From Chryseosolibacter indicum (lineage in GTDB: Bacteria > Bacteroidota > Bacteroidia > Cytophagales > Cyclobacteriaceae): a stretch of DNA of 64,000 nucleotides. The position numbers and the translations under genes were made by a program. The stretch is taken from NCBI RefSeq assembly GCF_018598585.1, contig NZ_JAHESD010000005.1, positions 62,001-126,000 of the forward strand, written 5' to 3'. Positions 43,930 to 55,519 of the stretch are shown here, in pieces (the first letter of the stretch is position 1; every line of letters starts with the position of its first letter). Below the pieces are notes generated by a model. It did not search any database. It was given only the letters and a program-made list of their open reading frames with translations, and was not told the DNA's origin.

Positions 43930-44322
43930 ACGATTTAGTTTTAACTATCAAATTTAACGAAGTTGTTATCAAAAAAAAGATATGGTTCTGAAGTTCTTTT
44001 TTATCTGTTGTTGATAAATTCAAAAGCTTTTACTTCCAAAAGCTGCCAGAAATTTGTATATTGATATTCCATCCTATAATCACACCTTATTGAATTTCAA
44101 TAGAGGCCAGATCGGTCAGTAAAAGCAGGATAAAACAGGAAAGAGTGCAGGGAGACTGTAGAAAGAGTGCAGGGAGACTGTAAGCAGTAGCCATCATTAG
44201 TCTTAATAAGGCGTAACAAGCCTTGACATCACTACAGAAAAGCATCTGATTGAATCATGGTAAAGACCACCTTTTAGCAGCTTGATTTTTCATTATTTTT
44301 ATCCTTCAGATATTCTCATACA
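43930..44322. other. Intergenic region with a tandem duplication
   Basis: About 390 AT-rich bases without a credible gene. It contains one exact 22-bp tandem duplication (44139-44182). No TTG-N19-TAnnTTTG promoter was identified with confidence. Confidence 0.5.
44139..44182. repeat. Exact 22-bp tandem duplication
   Basis: The 22-base unit starting GAAAGAGTGCAGGGAGACTG occurs twice without spacer or mismatch (44139-44160, 44161-44182). A partial echo (GTAAGCAGTAG) follows. It is most likely a recent slip or recombination product. It lies 140 bp upstream of the SGNH hydrolase gene. Confidence 0.9.
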
Positions 44323-45027
44323 ATGAACTACTTCCTCAGAGCGTTAATTCTCTCATTTATAACCGTGCAATACACAACGTCAATAGCGCAAGTGACCCAT
44401 CAAAATCTCTTTGATACTACTTCATTTATGCCCGAACACTACGCTCAACGCATTGCGCAATTTAAGAAAGAGCCAGTTATAACAGGGCAAATCGTGTTTC
44501 TGGGCAATAGTATTACTGAGGGTGCAAATTGGTCGGAGCTTTTGGAAAACAAGAGCGTCATAAACAGAGGCATTGGAGGAGACATTACCTATGGCGTACT
44601 AAAAAGACTGGATGATATTATTATTAGAAAGCCTTCCAAACTTTTTATTCTTATTGGAATAAATGACATCGCAAAGGATATTCCAGATGAGGTAATCGTG
44701 GATAATATAAGAAAGATCATTGAGCGCATTAGAAGCCAGACTCCTTCAACAAAGATTTACCTCCAAAGTATTTTACCTGTAAATCCTCTTCACGCACGAT
44801 TTCCGCAACATTACGATAAGGAACACCATATCAAACACACAAACCAGCTCTTACAACAGCTAGCGCAACACTCAAATATCGATTTTTTGAACTTGTTTCC
44901 TCTATTTTTAAATAATCAGCAAAGGATGGATCAAAAATTCACTTACGATGGTTTACATCTGAATAACAATGGCTACAAAGTATGGGCAACCTTTCTAAAA
45001 GAGAGTGGTGCACTACAAAACTTGTAG
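44323..45027 (+). CDS. SGNH/GDSL hydrolase, exported
   Basis: 234 residues. Signal peptide MNYFLRALILSFITVQYTTS followed by IAQ. The SGNH blocks are present: GQIVFLGNSITEGANW (nucleophile Ser in GNSIT), NRGIGGDITYGVLKRLDDII (Gly block), LFILIGINDIAKD (Asn block) and TYDGLHLNNNGYKVW (Asp and His). Such enzymes are esterases or acetylhydrolases; the 'N-RGIGGD' form is frequent among carbohydrate deacetylases and PAF-acetylhydrolase-like members. It acts in the periplasm or at the surface. Single gene. Confidence 0.9.
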   Translation: MNYFLRALILSFITVQYTTSIAQVTHQNLFDTTSFMPEHYAQRIAQFKKEPVITGQIVFLGNSITEGANWSELLENKSVINRGIGGDITYGVLKRLDDIIIRKPSKLFILIGINDIAKDIPDEVIVDNIRKIIERIRSQTPSTKIYLQSILPVNPLHARFPQHYDKEHHIKHTNQLLQQLAQHSNIDFLNLFPLFLNNQQRMDQKFTYDGLHLNNNGYKVWATFLKESGALQNL

Positions 45028-45271
45028 AATTTAATCCCCACTAAAAATTGAATTTAAAATAACAGTGCAAATGCACAGGTTTATAGGATGTGCCTGGTTG
45101 GCATAATCTTTTTATACCATTATTCTTGCTTAAAATTCCGTTTGTGTAGATATTTTTCAACATGAAGCTTGCGGAATATAAGCAGATGATATACCTGAAG
45201 GGAGGACGCATATACAGCACTTCCCAGGTGATTAAATTTTAGAATTAGTATAATTCACATATAAGCCCACT

Positions 45272-48200
45272 ATGAGAAAAAAACCAACGAAGCCCGCTTC
45301 TACACCTGGCAATGGCATTCACGGTAATGGAAATGGCAACGGGTCGCATAAACTTGACTTGCTGCCTGCCAAGAATTCTAAATCAAAAGCTAAAAAAGCC
45401 GATTTAATTCATCCGCAACTTGACCAATCTAATTATCAACAGTTCTCCGGAATGTTAGATCACCGTGAGCTTCTTAAAGTGCTTACGGATGTTAAGAACG
45501 GTAATTTCGCCGCCCGGATGCCTTTTGACCAGATTGGATTAAGTGGTAAAATTTGTGACACGTTGAATGACGTCATTTCGATGAATGAGAAGATGATGCA
45601 CGAGTTTACAAGAGCCGGCCAAATTATCGGAAAACAAGGTAAACTTAACCAGCGGATTGAAGTACCTACAGCAAAAGGAAGCTGGAGTACGGGTATCGAT
45701 TCGCTCAATGTCCTCATTTCCGATCTAGTTCATCCTACGATACAAATAGCAAACGTAATTTCTTCCGTAGCGAAAGGAAACCTTTCTCAGGAGATGCCGC
45801 TGGAAATTGGAGGACATCAGCTTCAAGGTGAATTCTCGCAAATTGCGAAGGAAGTAAACGCGATGGTAAAGCAGCTGAACCTCTTCTCTATGGAGGTAAC
45901 GCGTGTTGCCCGCGAAGTGGGTTCTGAGGGTAAACTAGGTGGGCAGGCAAAAGTAAAAGGTGTAGCTGGTGTATGGAAAGACTTGACTGACTCCGTAAAC
46001 CTTATGGCGGGTAACCTTACTGACCAGGTGCGTAACATCGCAGAAGTAACAACCGCGGTAGCGAAAGGTGACTTGTCGAAGAAGATTACGGTGGACGTAA
46101 AAGGTGAGATTCTTGAGTTGAAGAACACCATCAATACCATGGTGGATCAGCTGAACTCCTTCTCTTCCGAAGTAACACGTGTGGCGCTAGAAGTAGGTAC
46201 TGAAGGTCGCCTTGGTGGTCAGGCTCAGGTAAAAGGTGTGGGTGGTGTATGGAAAGATCTGACTGACTCTGTAAATCAGATGGCATCTAACCTTACAGCT
46301 CAGGTACGTAACATTGCTGAAGTAACAACAGCGGTAGCGAAAGGTGATCTATCTCGTAAGATCACCGTGGATGTAAAAGGTGAAATTCTCGAATTAAAGA
46401 ATACAATTAACACGATGGTGGATCAGCTGAATTCATTCTCAGCTGAGGTAACACGTGTGGCTCGTGAAGTAGGTTCTGAAGGTAAACTTGGTGGACAAGC
46501 AACTGTAAAAGGTGTTGGTGGTGTATGGAAAGATCTTACTGACTCTGTAAACCAGATGGCTTCTAACCTTACTGGTCAGGTACGTAACATTGCCCAGGTA
46601 ACAACAGCGGTAGCCCGTGGCGACTTAAGCCGCAAGATTACGGTAGACGTAAAAGGAGAAATTGCTGAACTTAAAGATACCATTAACACCATGGTGGATC
46701 AGCTAAACTCTTTTGCATCAGAAGTAACACGCGTGGCAAAAGAAGTAGGTTCTGAAGGTAAACTTGGCGGACAAGCTACGGTAAAAGGAGTTGGTGGTGT
46801 ATGGAAAGATCTGACTGACTCTGTGAACCAGATGGCTTCTAACCTTACAGCTCAGGTACGTAACATCGCCCAGGTAACAACAGCGGTGGCAAAGGGCGAC
46901 TTAAGCCGTAAGATTACTGTGGATGTAAAAGGTGAGATTGCTGAACTAAAAGACACCATTAATACAATGGTGGATCAACTTAACTCTTTCGCTTCAGAAG
47001 TAACACGTGTGGCAAGGGAAGTTGGTTCTGAAGGTAAACTTGGTGGCCAGGCCGATGTACCAGGCGTTGGTGGTACATGGAAAGATTTGACTGACTCTGT
47101 AAATAAGATGGCAGGTAACCTGACATCACAGGTTCGTAACATCGCTGAGGTAACAACGGCGGTAGCGAACGGTGACTTATCTCGTAAGATCACAGTGGAT
47201 GTACAAGGTGAGATTCTTGAATTAAAGAATACGATCAACACCATGGTGGATCAGCTGAACTCTTTCGCATCTGAGGTAACTCGTGTGGCAAGAGAAGTAG
47301 GTTCTGAAGGTAAACTTGGCGGACAGGCCACTGTGATTGGCGTTGGTGGTGTATGGAAAGACCTTACTGATTCAGTAAACCAGATGGCATCCAACCTTAC
47401 AGGTCAGGTACGTAACATTGCCGAGGTAACAACGGCGGTGGCGAAGGGCGATTTGTCGCGTAAGATTACGGTGGATGTAAAAGGAGAAATCCTTGAACTG
47501 AAGAACACCATCAACACGATGGTGGACCAGCTGAATTCATTTGGTTCAGAAGTAACGCGCGTTGCCCGTGAAGTAGGTTCTGAAGGAAAATTAGGTGGTC
47601 AGGCTGATGTACCAGGCGTTGCAGGTACATGGAAAGACTTGACTGACTCTGTAAATAAGATGGCATCGAACCTGACGTCCCAGGTGCGTAACATCGCTGA
47701 GGTAACTACGGCGGTGGCGAATGGTGACTTATCGCGTAAAATCACGGTGGATGTACAGGGTGAAATCCTTGAGTTGAAGAATACAATTAACACCATGGTG
47801 GATCAGCTTCGTGGTTTTGCTTCTGAAGTAACACGCGTAGCTCGTGAAGTGGGTACCGAAGGTAAACTGGGAGGACAAGCTAACGTACCTGGTGTTGCTG
47901 GTACATGGAAAGATTTGACCGACTCTGTAAACCAGATGGCGGGTAACCTTACTGCGCAAGTGCGTAACATTGCAGATGTTGCTATTGCAGTGGCTAATGG
48001 TGACTTATCTAAGAAAATCACTGTTGACGTGCGCGGTGAAATCTTACAGTTAAAGGAAACACTGAATACCATGGTAGATCAGCTTCGGGCCTTTGCTTCT
48101 GAAGTAACACGTGTTGCGAGAGAAGTGGGTACTGATGGTCGTCTTGGGGGGCAGGCATTCGTACCCGGTGTTGCCGGTACATGGAAAGATTTGACTGACT

Positions 48201-51200
48201 CTGTAAACCAGATGACGGGTAACCTGACTGCTCAGGTACGTAACATCGCCCAGGTAACAAAAGCGGTGGCATCCGGAGACTTGTCTAAGACAGTAGCAAT
48301 CGACGTTAAGGGAGAGATCCTTGACTTAAAAAACACCATCAACACGATGGTGGAACAGCTGAACTCTTTTGCTTTTGAGGTTACTCGTGTGGCAAGAGAA
48401 GTTGGTACTGAAGGTAAACTTGGTGGCCAGGCCGAAGTAAAAGGTGTTGCCGGAACATGGAAAGATTTGACTGATTCTGTAAACATGATGGCATCCAACC
48501 TTACATCACAGGTACGCGGTATTGCGAAAGTGGTAACAGCGGTGGCATCCGGTAACTTACGTCAGAAACTTGTGATCAATGCAAAAGGCGAAGTAGCACA
48601 GCTCACGGAGACAATCAATGAGATGATTGATACATTGGCTGTGTTTGCTGATCAGGTAACAACCGTTGCCCGCGAAGTAGGTGTTGAAGGCAAACTTGGT
48701 GGCCAGGCATCAGTACCAGGTGCATCTGGTATCTGGAAAAACCTTACTGAGAACGTAAACCAGTTAGCACAAAACTTAACTACGCAGGTACGATCAATTT
48801 CAGAAGTAGCGTCAGCGGTAACGAAAGGTGATTTAACCCGAATGATACGCGTTGAAGCCAAAGGTGAAGTGGAAGCTTTGAAAGACACCATTAACCAGAT
48901 GATTGCTAACCTGAGAGCAACGACATTGCGTAACCAGGAACAAGACTGGCTGAAATCTAACCTTGCTAAGTTTACGCAAATGTTACAAGGTCAAAAAGAC
49001 CTGAACACCGTAACAAAACGAATTCTTTCTGAACTTGCTCAGGTAGTTAATGCGCATTATGGAGCATTCTACATTCTCAAGGATGAAGATACCTCAACTA
49101 AACTGAAGCTCTTTGCCTCTTACGCATATAGAGAGGATAGGAATATTCCAAAAGAATTTGCCATTGGAGAAGGTCTTGTAGGTCAATGTGCATTTGAAAA
49201 AGAAAGAATACTTCTTACAAACATACCAAGCAATTATATCAAGGTGAGTTCGGCTTTAGGCAAAGCTAAGCCTACGAACCTCATTATCCTGCCTGTGTTG
49301 TTTGAAAATGATGTGAAAGCAGTTATTGAACTGGCTTCACTTGATTCATTAAGCCAAACACACCAGGACTTCCTAAGCCAGGTTACAGAATCGATTGGTA
49401 TTGTACTAAATACGATCGAAACTAATACCCGTACAGAAGAACTGCTTGCACAGTCTCAATCGCTGGCAAGTGAGTTGAAAGTACAGCAGGAAGAATTGAG
49501 AAGAACAAATGATGAACTCCAGGATAAGGCACTCCTCCTTGTAAAACAGAAGGAAGAAGTGGAAGCTAAGAACAAGGAAGTTGAAGAAGCCAGAAGGTCA
49601 CTTGAAGAAAAAGCGGAACAACTTCAGCTGACTTCTAAATATAAGTCAGAGTTCCTCGCAAATATGTCTCATGAGCTAAGGACTCCACTTAACTCACTCC
49701 TCATCCTTGCTCAGCAATTGTATGAGAACGTTGAGGGTAACCTTACTGAGAAACAAGTACGTTATGCTAAAACCATTCACTCTTGTGGTGATGACTTGAT
49801 TAACCTGATCAATGATATCCTTGATCTTTCTAAAATTGAATCAGGGTTTATCTCTACTAACATTGCTCCTGTTCATATCTCTGAAATATCTTCGTTCGTT
49901 GAAACCACATTCAGGCCAATTTCTGAAGCAAGGAATTTGAGATTCCATATTGATATTCAGAATGACCTGCCTAATGCAATGGAAACTGATATTCAGCGTT
50001 TGAACCAGATCCTCAAGAACCTGTTGTCAAATGCGTTTAAATTCACTGAAAAAGGTGAAGTAAGTCTGCGAATCTTTGAAGCGAAGCGAAATAGCTGGAA
50101 ACAAGGAACTGCAAGCCTTGACAATGCAAGAAAGGTAATTGCCTTCTCTATTAAAGATACCGGTATTGGTATCCCTCAGGATAAGCAAATGATCATCTTC
50201 GAAGCCTTCCAGCAGGCAGAAGGATCTACATCCCGTAAATATGGCGGAACGGGTCTCGGTCTTTCTATCAGCCGCGGTCTTGCGGAACTTCTTGGTGGTA
50301 CTATTGAATTGGATAGCGCGCTGGGTAGAGGTAGTATTTTCACCCTATACCTGCCATTTGAGAGCCACCCGATAACAACAACAAAAGATAAGGCTCCTGA
50401 AGGAATTAAGGCCATTCAAGACCTTGCGTCTGACGATGATGACCTGAATTCATTACTTGGATCGCTCAAAATTACGAATGAGGGGGTTGAATCAAGAGGC
50501 AGTATGGAGATCGTAAGCGAGATGATTAATGAAACCGGCGACGATCGAAACAACATTCAACCTAATGACAAGGTAGTTCTTGTAGTAGAAGATGACATCC
50601 GCTTTGGTAAAATCATTGTTGAAAAAGCCAGACAGGTAAATCTGAAGGCTGTAGTTGCAATGAATTATCTGGAGGTGTTTGACTTCATTAACAGATTTAA
50701 CCCAATAGCAATAACGTTAGACGTTAAGCTGCCAGATACCAGTGGCTGGAAGGTTATTGACTTGCTGAGAAACGATCTTAACTACCGTCATATTCCAATC
50801 CACGTTATTTCAGGTGAGGAGAACCGTGTATTAGCATTGAAACGAGGAGCGCGAAGCTTCTTGCTTAAACCGTTGGATAATGACTCACTTAATGAGTTGT
50901 TTACCGATATAATCTCATTCAATGAGAAAAAGGAAAAGCATGTATTAGTAGTCGAAGACAATGAAATCGACTCGTCGCAGATTGCCAAGATTTTAATGTC
51001 TGATGATCTGCATGTACATATTGCTACTACAGGTAAACAAGCCTTTGAGCAGATGGAACAAGTTGATTTTGACTGCATTATCCTGGATTACACGCTTCCT
51101 GATATATCTGGTCCTGACCTCGTACACAAGGTTGGCAAGACAAAGAAGAAGCTTACGCCGGTAATTGTCTATTCTGCTAAAGACTTTAACCGTCATGAAT

Positions 51201-51736
51201 TGGCACAGATCAACCAAAATTCAAATTCAGTGCTATTGAAAGGAGTAAACTCCATTGAACATTTGCTGGAAGAAACAATTACTCATCTTCATATATCACA
51301 TAAGGATCTGGCTCCAGAAAAACGCCGTGTGATAGAAAATATCCGCAGTAAAGAGGATATTCTAACCGGAAAAACGGTGCTTGTAGTAGATGATGACGTA
51401 AGGAATCTTTTTGCATTAACAACTGTATTTGAGCGTTATAATATTAATGTAATAACTGCCGAAAGTGGTAAAGAAGCAATTCAGACGCTTAACGATAACA
51501 GCAAGATAGAGATGGTACTCATGGATATTATGATGCCTGAAATGGACGGATATGAAACAACGCAAAAGATCAGAAGAGAACATAAAAACAGCACGTTGCC
51601 AATTATTGCCGTAACAGCTAAGGCGATGAAAGGCGACCGTCAGAAGTGTATAGATGCCGGCGCATCTGATTATATTACGAAACCAGTTAAAATAGACCAG
51701 CTATTATCTTTAATGAGACTTTGGTTCTGTAAATAA
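45272..51736 (+). CDS. Giant soluble hybrid histidine kinase with HAMP array
   Basis: 2154 residues and no signal peptide or membrane segment. After a disordered N-terminus ([17 protein letters not shown]) come degenerate HAMP-like modules. Ten exact 92-residue units then follow (about residues 248-1167), each holding two HAMP-type modules: [20 protein letters not shown] ... INTMVDQL and [18 protein letters not shown] ... [13 protein letters not shown] domain (about 1240-1385), a coiled coil, HisKA with His1467 ([13 protein letters not shown]) and an ATPase ([20 protein letters not shown]) precede three receivers with Asp1817, Asp1939 and Asp2085. This resembles group III (Nik1/Os-1-like) osmosensing kinases, with HAMP repeats used for signalling instead of membrane anchoring. 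Direct repeats make copy-number change likely. Confidence 0.94.
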   Translation: MRKKPTKPASTPGNGIHGNGNGNGSHKLDLLPAKNSKSKAKKADLIHPQLDQSNYQQFSGMLDHRELLKVLTDVKNGNFAARMPFDQIGLSGKICDTLNDVISMNEKMMHEFTRAGQIIGKQGKLNQRIEVPTAKGSWSTGIDSLNVLISDLVHPTIQIANVISSVAKGNLSQEMPLEIGGHQLQGEFSQIAKEVNAMVKQLNLFSMEVTRVAREVGSEGKLGGQAKVKGVAGVWKDLTDSVNLMAGNLTDQVRNIAEVTTAVAKGDLSKKITVDVKGEILELKNTINTMVDQLNSFSSEVTRVALEVGTEGRLGGQAQVKGVGGVWKDLTDSVNQMASNLTAQVRNIAEVTTAVAKGDLSRKITVDVKGEILELKNTINTMVDQLNSFSAEVTRVAREVGSEGKLGGQATVKGVGGVWKDLTDSVNQMASNLTGQVRNIAQVTTAVARGDLSRKITVDVKGEIAELKDTINTMVDQLNSFASEVTRVAKEVGSEGKLGGQATVKGVGGVWKDLTDSVNQMASNLTAQVRNIAQVTTAVAKGDLSRKITVDVKGEIAELKDTINTMVDQLNSFASEVTRVAREVGSEGKLGGQADVPGVGGTWKDLTDSVNKMAGNLTSQVRNIAEVTTAVANGDLSRKITVDVQGEILELKNTINTMVDQLNSFASEVTRVAREVGSEGKLGGQATVIGVGGVWKDLTDSVNQMASNLTGQVRNIAEVTTAVAKGDLSRKITVDVKGEILELKNTINTMVDQLNSFGSEVTRVAREVGSEGKLGGQADVPGVAGTWKDLTDSVNKMASNLTSQVRNIAEVTTAVANGDLSRKITVDVQGEILELKNTINTMVDQLRGFASEVTRVAREVGTEGKLGGQANVPGVAGTWKDLTDSVNQMAGNLTAQVRNIADVAIAVANGDLSKKITVDVRGEILQLKETLNTMVDQLRAFASEVTRVAREVGTDGRLGGQAFVPGVAGTWKDLTDSVNQMTGNLTAQVRNIAQVTKAVASGDLSKTVAIDVKGEILDLKNTINTMVEQLNSFAFEVTRVAREVGTEGKLGGQAEVKGVAGTWKDLTDSVNMMASNLTSQVRGIAKVVTAVASGNLRQKLVINAKGEVAQLTETINEMIDTLAVFADQVTTVAREVGVEGKLGGQASVPGASGIWKNLTENVNQLAQNLTTQVRSISEVASAVTKGDLTRMIRVEAKGEVEALKDTINQMIANLRATTLRNQEQDWLKSNLAKFTQMLQGQKDLNTVTKRILSELAQVVNAHYGAFYILKDEDTSTKLKLFASYAYREDRNIPKEFAIGEGLVGQCAFEKERILLTNIPSNYIKVSSALGKAKPTNLIILPVLFENDVKAVIELASLDSLSQTHQDFLSQVTESIGIVLNTIETNTRTEELLAQSQSLASELKVQQEELRRTNDELQDKALLLVKQKEEVEAKNKEVEEARRSLEEKAEQLQLTSKYKSEFLANMSHELRTPLNSLLILAQQLYENVEGNLTEKQVRYAKTIHSCGDDLINLINDILDLSKIESGFISTNIAPVHISEISSFVETTFRPISEARNLRFHIDIQNDLPNAMETDIQRLNQILKNLLSNAFKFTEKGEVSLRIFEAKRNSWKQGTASLDNARKVIAFSIKDTGIGIPQDKQMIIFEAFQQAEGSTSRKYGGTGLGLSISRGLAELLGGTIELDSALGRGSIFTLYLPFESHPITTTKDKAPEGIKAIQDLASDDDDLNSLLGSLKITNEGVESRGSMEIVSEMINETGDDRNNIQPNDKVVLVVEDDIRFGKIIVEKARQVNLKAVVAMNYLEVFDFINRFNPIAITLDVKLPDTSGWKVIDLLRNDLNYRHIPIHVISGEENRVLALKRGARSFLLKPLDNDSLNELFTDIISFNEKKEKHVLVVEDNEIDSSQIAKILMSDDLHVHIATTGKQAFEQMEQVDFDCIILDYTLPDISGPDLVHKVGKTKKKLTPVIVYSAKDFNRHELAQINQNSNSVLLKGVNSIEHLLEETITHLHISHKDLAPEKRRVIENIRSKEDILTGKTVLVVDDDVRNLFALTTVFERYNINVITAESGKEAIQTLNDNSKIEMVLMDIMMPEMDGYETTQKIRREHKNSTLPIIAVTAKAMKGDRQKCIDAGASDYITKPVKIDQLLSLMRLWFCK
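46013..48772 (+). repeat. Ten in-frame 276-bp tandem repeats (HAMP units)
   Basis: Each unit starts with AAC CTN AC (Asn-Leu-Thr) and is exactly 276 bp: starts at 46013, 46289 and so on every 276 bp through 48497, with the eleventh, partial unit at 48773. No indel disturbs the period. Units 1-7 are very close in sequence; units 8-10 diverge more, so the array seems to have grown by duplication in its first part. A half unit precedes the array (from about 45890) and a half unit follows it (to about 48930). Confidence 0.93.
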
Positions 51737-51802
51737 TCCAATACATTTTTAAGTTTGTTGAAAATTTTAAGTACTGTAGAATCTGTTTTAAACAGCCTAC
51801 AG

Positions 51803-51852
51803 GCTTCGGGTACTGGTAAAAAGAAATAAGTTAAAAAGCCGGTACCTGAAGC
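51803..51852. repeat. Imperfect inverted repeat between two kinase genes
   Basis: Fourteen-base arms (GCTTCGGGTACTGG at 51803-51816 and its near complement at 51839-51852, differences allowing wobble pairs) with a 22-base A-rich loop. Weaker pairing extends the arms to about 21 bases. It may be a terminator of the giant kinase gene or a regulatory stem for the next one. Confidence 0.5.
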
Positions 51853-51916
51853 TTGCAGCTTGACGTTAGAAATTTGATATTAGCTCAAGCGGAAAGCACC
51901 AAAGAAGAAAATTGTA

Positions 51917-53188
51917 ATGCAGCCGAAAATCTTACTTGTAGATGACCGTGAGGATAACCTTCTATCCATCGAGACTATCCTTGAACCTGATGGATACAAG
52001 TTTATAAAAGCAAACTCAGGAAGGCAGGCCTTAAAAATACTGCTTCAGGAATACGACTTCGCCATGATCCTCATGGACGTAAAGATGCCTAATCTCAATG
52101 GGTTTGAGACGGCTGCTTTAATCTATGAAAGGGAAAAACTGAAGCATATTCCGATCATATTCATTACTGCTAACAATTATGGGGATGATAACATATTTAA
52201 AGGATATCAGGCAGGTGCAGTAGATTACATTTACAAGCCGATTAACCCAGGGGTGCTAAGAGCAAAAGTATCAGTTCTTATTGACCTATATAAGAAGAAC
52301 AGGCAATTACTGGCCCAGGAACAAAGACTTGTTGCCATTAACAAAAATTTGGAACTGGAGATTAAAGAGCGCAAGGCGTCTGAGGAAAAAATAAAACAAC
52401 TCAACAGGCAGCTACTTGAGAATATTGCAAGTCTGGAGTCAGCAAATAAAGACCTTGACAGGTTTGCTTTCATGGCCTCTCATGATTTACAAGAGCCCTT
52501 GAGAAAAATCAGAATGTTCAGCGACAGGCTGTTCCTGAAATACCAGGACATGCTTGACGACGATGGTAAAACAAACATCACCCGAATTCAAAAGGCTGCA
52601 GAAAGAATGCAGAACCTTATCACAGACATACTTACCTTCTCTAAAATAACAGTTGATAAAGCCGCTTTTATTGAAACAGATATAAACAAACTTATTGATG
52701 AGGTGCTCGTTGACCTGGACGATGAGATCAAGTCTAAAGGTGCCCAGCTCTACATTGATAAATTGCCGATATTGTGTGTCAACCCGGGTTTAATAAAACC
52801 GCTTTTCCAGAATCTTATTGGCAATGCACTGAAATACAGCAAAAAAGACGTAGTGCCGATAATTAAAGTGCATTATGAAGAAAATACTGTATTAAATGGC
52901 AAGAATGGAAGAGATAATGTGAGCTATTGTAAGATTCTAATTCAAGATAACGGAATTGGTTTTGACCAGAAGTATGCTGAAGAGATCTTTGGTATGTTTA
53001 AAAGGCTTCACCATAATAGTGAGTTTCAGGGAACAGGGATTGGGTTAGCGCTTTGTAAGAAAATAGTTGAGCAGCATAAAGGCTACATATCAGCACGAAG
53101 CAAAATAAATGAAGGATCTACCTTTATAATCTCTCTCCCCCTAAATCTTGCCGAAAAGGAAGTTCCTGCGCATGTAATTAACGGTTAA
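51917..53188 (+). CDS. Response regulator-histidine kinase hybrid
   Basis: 423 residues, soluble. An N-terminal receiver (1-120; VDDREDN, Asp54 in ILMDVKMPNLNG, Lys in YIYKPI) is joined by a coiled coil (about 125-180) to a HisKA domain with His189 in FMASHDLQEPLRK and an ATPase with LIGNALKYSKKD, DNGIGFDQKYAEEIFGMFKR and GTGIGLALCKKIV. The phospho-receiver placed before the kinase suggests that another kinase, such as the giant one 180 bp upstream, controls it. The C-terminal type matches the phytochrome-like kinases that pair with Rcp1-like receivers; the receiver at 53202-53624 is encoded convergently next door. Confidence 0.92.
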   Translation: MQPKILLVDDREDNLLSIETILEPDGYKFIKANSGRQALKILLQEYDFAMILMDVKMPNLNGFETAALIYEREKLKHIPIIFITANNYGDDNIFKGYQAGAVDYIYKPINPGVLRAKVSVLIDLYKKNRQLLAQEQRLVAINKNLELEIKERKASEEKIKQLNRQLLENIASLESANKDLDRFAFMASHDLQEPLRKIRMFSDRLFLKYQDMLDDDGKTNITRIQKAAERMQNLITDILTFSKITVDKAAFIETDINKLIDEVLVDLDDEIKSKGAQLYIDKLPILCVNPGLIKPLFQNLIGNALKYSKKDVVPIIKVHYEENTVLNGKNGRDNVSYCKILIQDNGIGFDQKYAEEIFGMFKRLHHNSEFQGTGIGLALCKKIVEQHKGYISARSKINEGSTFIISLPLNLAEKEVPAHVING

Positions 53189-53201
53189 TTCCTCACACTG
53201 C

Positions 53202-53624
53202 TTAATTCTCTTTATTCCAGTCTAAAGCGAGTATCTGTTTAAGTGCGGAACACAAGTCATCAAACCTTGAAGGTTTTAAAAGATGATGTACTGCTCCTAA
53301 CTGTCCTATTTCTTCTATATCCCTGGGAGCAAACGAGGTCGAATACATAATCACAGGGATATTCAATAACTTTGGATTCTTCTTAATTTCCTTTAGAACC
53401 TGCTTGCCATTAAGTTTTGGCATATTAAGATCCAGGAATATAAGATCAGGGAGTACGGTAAAATTAGTCTCTAATTGCCTAAATGCGTCTTCGCCGGTAT
53501 TTGCACTATAACAAGAGATAGAGGCATTTACCTCTTTTAGAGCCTCCATAAATATTTCCTGGTCTTCTAAATCATCATCGATGATCAATAAGCGCTTATA
53601 CAGATTAGTGGTTGAAGTGTTCAT
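53202..53624 (-). CDS. Single-domain response regulator
   Basis: 140 residues, one intact receiver: IIDDDLEDQEIF, Asp65 in LIFLDLNMPKLNG, MYSTS, Lys117 in LLKPS. No output domain. It lies convergent and 13 bp from the end of the hybrid kinase gene at 51917-53188, a common neighbour pair for Rcp1-like receivers and 'ASHDLQEPLRK' kinases, and may receive phosphate from it. Confidence 0.9.
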   Translation of the reverse strand: MNTSTTNLYKRLLIIDDDLEDQEIFMEALKEVNASISCYSANTGEDAFRQLETNFTVLPDLIFLDLNMPKLNGKQVLKEIKKNPKLLNIPVIMYSTSFAPRDIEEIGQLGAVHHLLKPSRFDDLCSALKQILALDWNKEN

Positions 53625-53837
53625 TTGACCTTAAGTGTTGACAAGGTACTACCGCAAATGTCAAATAATATTTTCAAAATCAAACTAATTATTACTTAAA
53701 ACTTACTCTGGTTCATAAGCAGATTTCCCGAGATGATCCATCATGCTTTTGATTAAAAAATGGCTAAGGTTCACCACATTATTAAGAGTTATTTTTAAAA
53801 GTATGCCAGCGGCACTATTCTTTATTATAAAAAGTAT

Positions 53838-55469
53838 ATGCCTTCGATAAAGAAAAGAACAATTTTTATTACTGGTTTTCTCCTGCTATTCTCTGCTACT
53901 TTAGTAATAGTAGGAAGAGAGATATTATTTGATTACCTGAGAAATCGCATGGAAGATCAGCTATATGCGCTAAGAGATTCAGGTTACATTCTAAATTACG
54001 ATTCTATAGGCGTAAACTGGCAAGCCAACGAGGTTGTTATCCATAACCTGAAAATAAAGAGAGAACTTGATACTGCTCTTTGTAAAAACACTGATTTTGT
54101 AAGTGCTAAGCTAATAAAAGCCTGTGGAATCAGAATTCTTCCCCTGCTATTAAAACGACACCTAAGTTTTGAAAAGATAGAGTTCGACTCCTCCCATGTA
54201 GTGTTGCATCGTAGTTTCTTAACAAAGTCTCAAAGTCCGTCAAAACCGCGAAGAGAGTTTACTATTAAAATAGATGAGTTAAAACTACCTAAGCTGCAAC
54301 TCGAGTACTTTGATACTACAGGTTGTGAAGCAAACACCAAATACTCATCTAATGTAGATGTTAAAGAATTTGTCCTATCATTCTACGAGGACCAACCTGC
54401 ATTTTTTAATCTCTCTTCTTTTAAAATTGATAGTGTTAAAATAGACTTGCCCTTTGATTTCTACACTTTTACAATCAAACAACTGAGTATAGATCAATCT
54501 GCAAAACTATTTAAACTAGATACATTAAAAATCATCCCCCAACTAGGAAAAATTGCTTTTGGCCGAAAGAAGGGGTTTGAAATTGACAGATTCGAAGGTG
54601 TCATACCCTACCTCAACCTTTACGATTTGGTAATAAATAGAAGCGACTCCCTTTCCATACAAGCCGAGAAGCTGACCGTACAATTCTTCTTAAAAGTCTT
54701 TAGAGACAAGCGGCTACTTTTTAAGAACACGTATAAACCACTACCTATAGAGATGTTAAAGAAATTGACTTTTGGGCTCAAGATACCATTGATGGTTGTA
54801 AACAAAAGCTATGTAAAATATGAAGAATTTGCTCTAGAGGCAGATTCAGCAGGCAGTCTCTATTTCGACGACCTTTATGCAACCATTAAAAATATTGACA
54901 ATACGAAAAGCAACGCTAATAAAGAAATGGAGATGTATGCAGAAAGCGCTTTTTTAGGTCAGGGTGACCTAAAGGTGAGAGCAACATTCCCATGGCTTAA
55001 CAGCAAGAGGTATTCGCTTAACGGATCACTAAAAAACATGGACATGAAGAGACTTAATGCGATGCTTGAACCTGCATTAAAAGTCCGCGCGGAGTCAGGG
55101 CGGTTACATCGCCTTTCATTCAACTTTACCTACGACAACGATATATCTAATGGAATGATAGACCTCTATTATAACGATTTTAAACTTCTCACTTACAAAA
55201 GCGGCGACAAAAGCAAGAATACTAAAGAAAGCAAAATTGCAGCCTTCAAAACATTTCTTCTTAACACTTTCATTATCAAGAAAAACATGGACGAACGTTT
55301 TCCGGATGAAGAGCGAAAAGGAGAAATTGACTTTGAAAGAGACAAGTCTAAGTCCATTTTCAACTATTGGGTGAAATCTCTTTTATCTGGAATCAAGTCA
55401 GCCTATAACATCGACAAGCTTGAAGACAGCCGTATAAAAAAAATATTAGAAAAGAAAGATAAAAAATAG
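53838..55469 (+). CDS. AsmA-like envelope protein
   Basis: 543 residues. One N-terminal membrane helix (RTIFITGFLLLFSATLVIVG) is followed by a large beta-rich periplasmic region. The opening 'G..I.YDSI.VNWQANEVVIHNLKIKRE' pattern (segments GYILNYDSIGVNWQANEVVI) and repeating strand pairs resemble the AsmA/DUF748 superfamily of bridge-like lipid-transfer proteins, though similarity is distant. The end is charged (EDSRIKKILEKKDKK). It lies 50 bp before a second protein of similar architecture, so the two form an operon. A role in outer-membrane lipid trafficking would follow from the superfamily but is unproven here. Confidence 0.65.
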   Translation: MPSIKKRTIFITGFLLLFSATLVIVGREILFDYLRNRMEDQLYALRDSGYILNYDSIGVNWQANEVVIHNLKIKRELDTALCKNTDFVSAKLIKACGIRILPLLLKRHLSFEKIEFDSSHVVLHRSFLTKSQSPSKPRREFTIKIDELKLPKLQLEYFDTTGCEANTKYSSNVDVKEFVLSFYEDQPAFFNLSSFKIDSVKIDLPFDFYTFTIKQLSIDQSAKLFKLDTLKIIPQLGKIAFGRKKGFEIDRFEGVIPYLNLYDLVINRSDSLSIQAEKLTVQFFLKVFRDKRLLFKNTYKPLPIEMLKKLTFGLKIPLMVVNKSYVKYEEFALEADSAGSLYFDDLYATIKNIDNTKSNANKEMEMYAESAFLGQGDLKVRATFPWLNSKRYSLNGSLKNMDMKRLNAMLEPALKVRAESGRLHRLSFNFTYDNDISNGMIDLYYNDFKLLTYKSGDKSKNTKESKIAAFKTFLLNTFIIKKNMDERFPDEERKGEIDFERDKSKSIFNYWVKSLLSGIKSAYNIDKLEDSRIKKILEKKDKK

Positions 55470-55519
55470 TCCGGGGCATAAGAATTTACTTTTAAAGACC
55501 ATAAGAACCGGAATGGATT

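Noticed and set aside
44323-45271. TTGGCATAATC near 45094 as a sigma-54 promoter
   Set aside because: The -12 TTGC element is absent at the right spacing.
45823-48891. Repeated minus-strand frames of about 65-105 codons under the HAMP array
   Set aside because: They recur with the 276-bp period of the coding repeat, so they are antisense shadows and not genes.
53743-53850. 35-codon basic, hydrophobic frame overlapping the start of the AsmA-like gene
   Set aside because: MLLIKKWLRFTTLLRVIFKS-type composition is easily produced by AT-rich DNA, and nothing besides the overlap supports it.
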